Source of the DNA: Sphingobacterium faecium | Lineage (GTDB): Bacteria > Bacteroidota > Bacteroidia > Sphingobacteriales > Sphingobacteriaceae | NCBI RefSeq assembly: GCF_003054045.1 | Contig: NZ_QBKH01000002.1 | Span: forward strand, 124,001-188,000 | Length of the DNA: 64,000 bases | Direction of reading: 5' to 3' | Shown: positions 63,772 to 64,000 of the stretch, piece after piece | Numbering within the stretch: the stretch's first letter is position 1 | How the letters are laid out: every line of letters begins with the position of its first letter | Notes under the pieces: generated by a model | The model's database searches: none | Told to the model about the DNA's origin: nothing | The model's input: only the letters and a program-made list of their open reading frames with translations | Program-made: the position numbers and the translations under genes

Positions 63772-64000
63772 ATGTTTTCAGTAGTCATACCTTTATATAA
63801 TAAGGAACTTAGTATAAAAGAGACAGTTTACTCTGTATTAAATCAAACATTTAAACACTTTGAAATCATAATTGTTAATGATGGATCTACTGATAATAGC
63901 CTTAATGTAGTAAACAAAATAGATGATCCAAGAATAAAAATTGTAGATAAGAAAAATGGCGGTGTATCAAGTGCAAGAAACATAGGCATTAGAGAGGCTT
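63772..64000 (+). CDS. Family 2 glycosyltransferase, cut by the window edge
   Basis: Only the first 76 codons are present. ATG at 63772 opens FSVVIPLYNKELSIKETVYS, followed by EIIIVNDGSTDNS and GVSSARNIGI, the first GT2 boxes. It continues past the right edge with no stop in the visible part. Confidence 0.85.
   Translation, partial: MFSVVIPLYNKELSIKETVYSVLNQTFKHFEIIIVNDGSTDNSLNVVNKIDDPRIKIVDKKNGGVSSARNIGIREA

Overview
The window looks like a chromosomal segment of a Bacteroidota bacterium, most likely of the Sphingobacterium/Pedobacter group. The grounds are lipoproteins with Bacteroidota-type lipoboxes, promoters of the TTG-N19/20-TAnnTTTG form typical of the phylum, LruC, DUF5106 and 7TMR-DISM families, and a moderate to low G+C content. 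Genus is inferred from protein style, since there is no rRNA. No tRNA, rRNA, CRISPR array or intact insertion sequence was seen. Most of the window is a large surface-polysaccharide island.

Layout. 0-3 kb: a small membrane-anchored protein of unknown function and an S41 (tail-specific) protease lipoprotein. 2.9-7.3 kb, minus strand: a tight five-gene operon encoding a DUF5106/thioredoxin-fold lipoprotein, a Sec11-type S24/S26 peptidase, a PqqD-like protein, an ABC exporter and an HPr-kinase-like protein. It resembles RiPP (ribosomal peptide) maturation and export machinery but has no obvious precursor or cyclase, and is the most intriguing system here. 7.5-9.6 kb: two tandem TagD-like cytidylyltransferases and a mannose-1-phosphate guanylyltransferase. 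10.4-12.7 kb: a large LruC-domain lipoprotein.

12.8-31.7 kb: polysaccharide cluster I. It holds a single-domain response regulator coupled to a sugar transferase with an atypical N-terminus, a half-length TolC-like protein, a GumC/Wzc-like co-polymerase without kinase motifs, a Wzy/WaaL-like protein, six glycosyltransferases, an acetyltransferase, a Wzx flippase, two soluble histidine kinases and a membrane-anchored endonuclease/phosphatase-family protein. 31.7-36.8 kb: UDP-xylose synthase and UDP-glucose dehydrogenase, facing apart, then a LuxR-type two-component system. 37.0-38.5 kb: two further paralogues of the first gene in the window.

38.6-56.0 kb: cluster II. It opens with the dTDP-L-rhamnose genes rfbB, rfbC, rfbD and rfbA, then a Wza-like SLBB exporter, a Wzz-like protein, a MurJ/Wzx-like flippase and an A+T-rich block of glycosyltransferases, an EpsG-like polymerase, an acyltransferase and an epimerase, and ends at a strong terminator. 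56.4-64 kb: a WecA/MraY-like initiating transferase, a sugar-isomerase-like cupin, and then a unit headed by a winged-helix regulator with an operator-like palindrome. That unit continues with UDP-GlcNAc C4-epimerase and UDP-HexNAc dehydrogenase genes (probable UDP-GalNAcA synthesis), a second flippase, a polysaccharide pyruvyltransferase and a glycosyltransferase cut by the window edge.

Together these genes supply activated sugars (GDP-Man, UDP-GlcA/Xyl, dTDP-Rha, probably UDP-GalNAcA and a CDP-alcohol), assemble lipid-linked repeat units, flip, polymerise and export them. Several sensor and regulator genes are interleaved. Octamer-periodic intergenic repeats occur at four places, three of them next to nucleotide-sugar genes.
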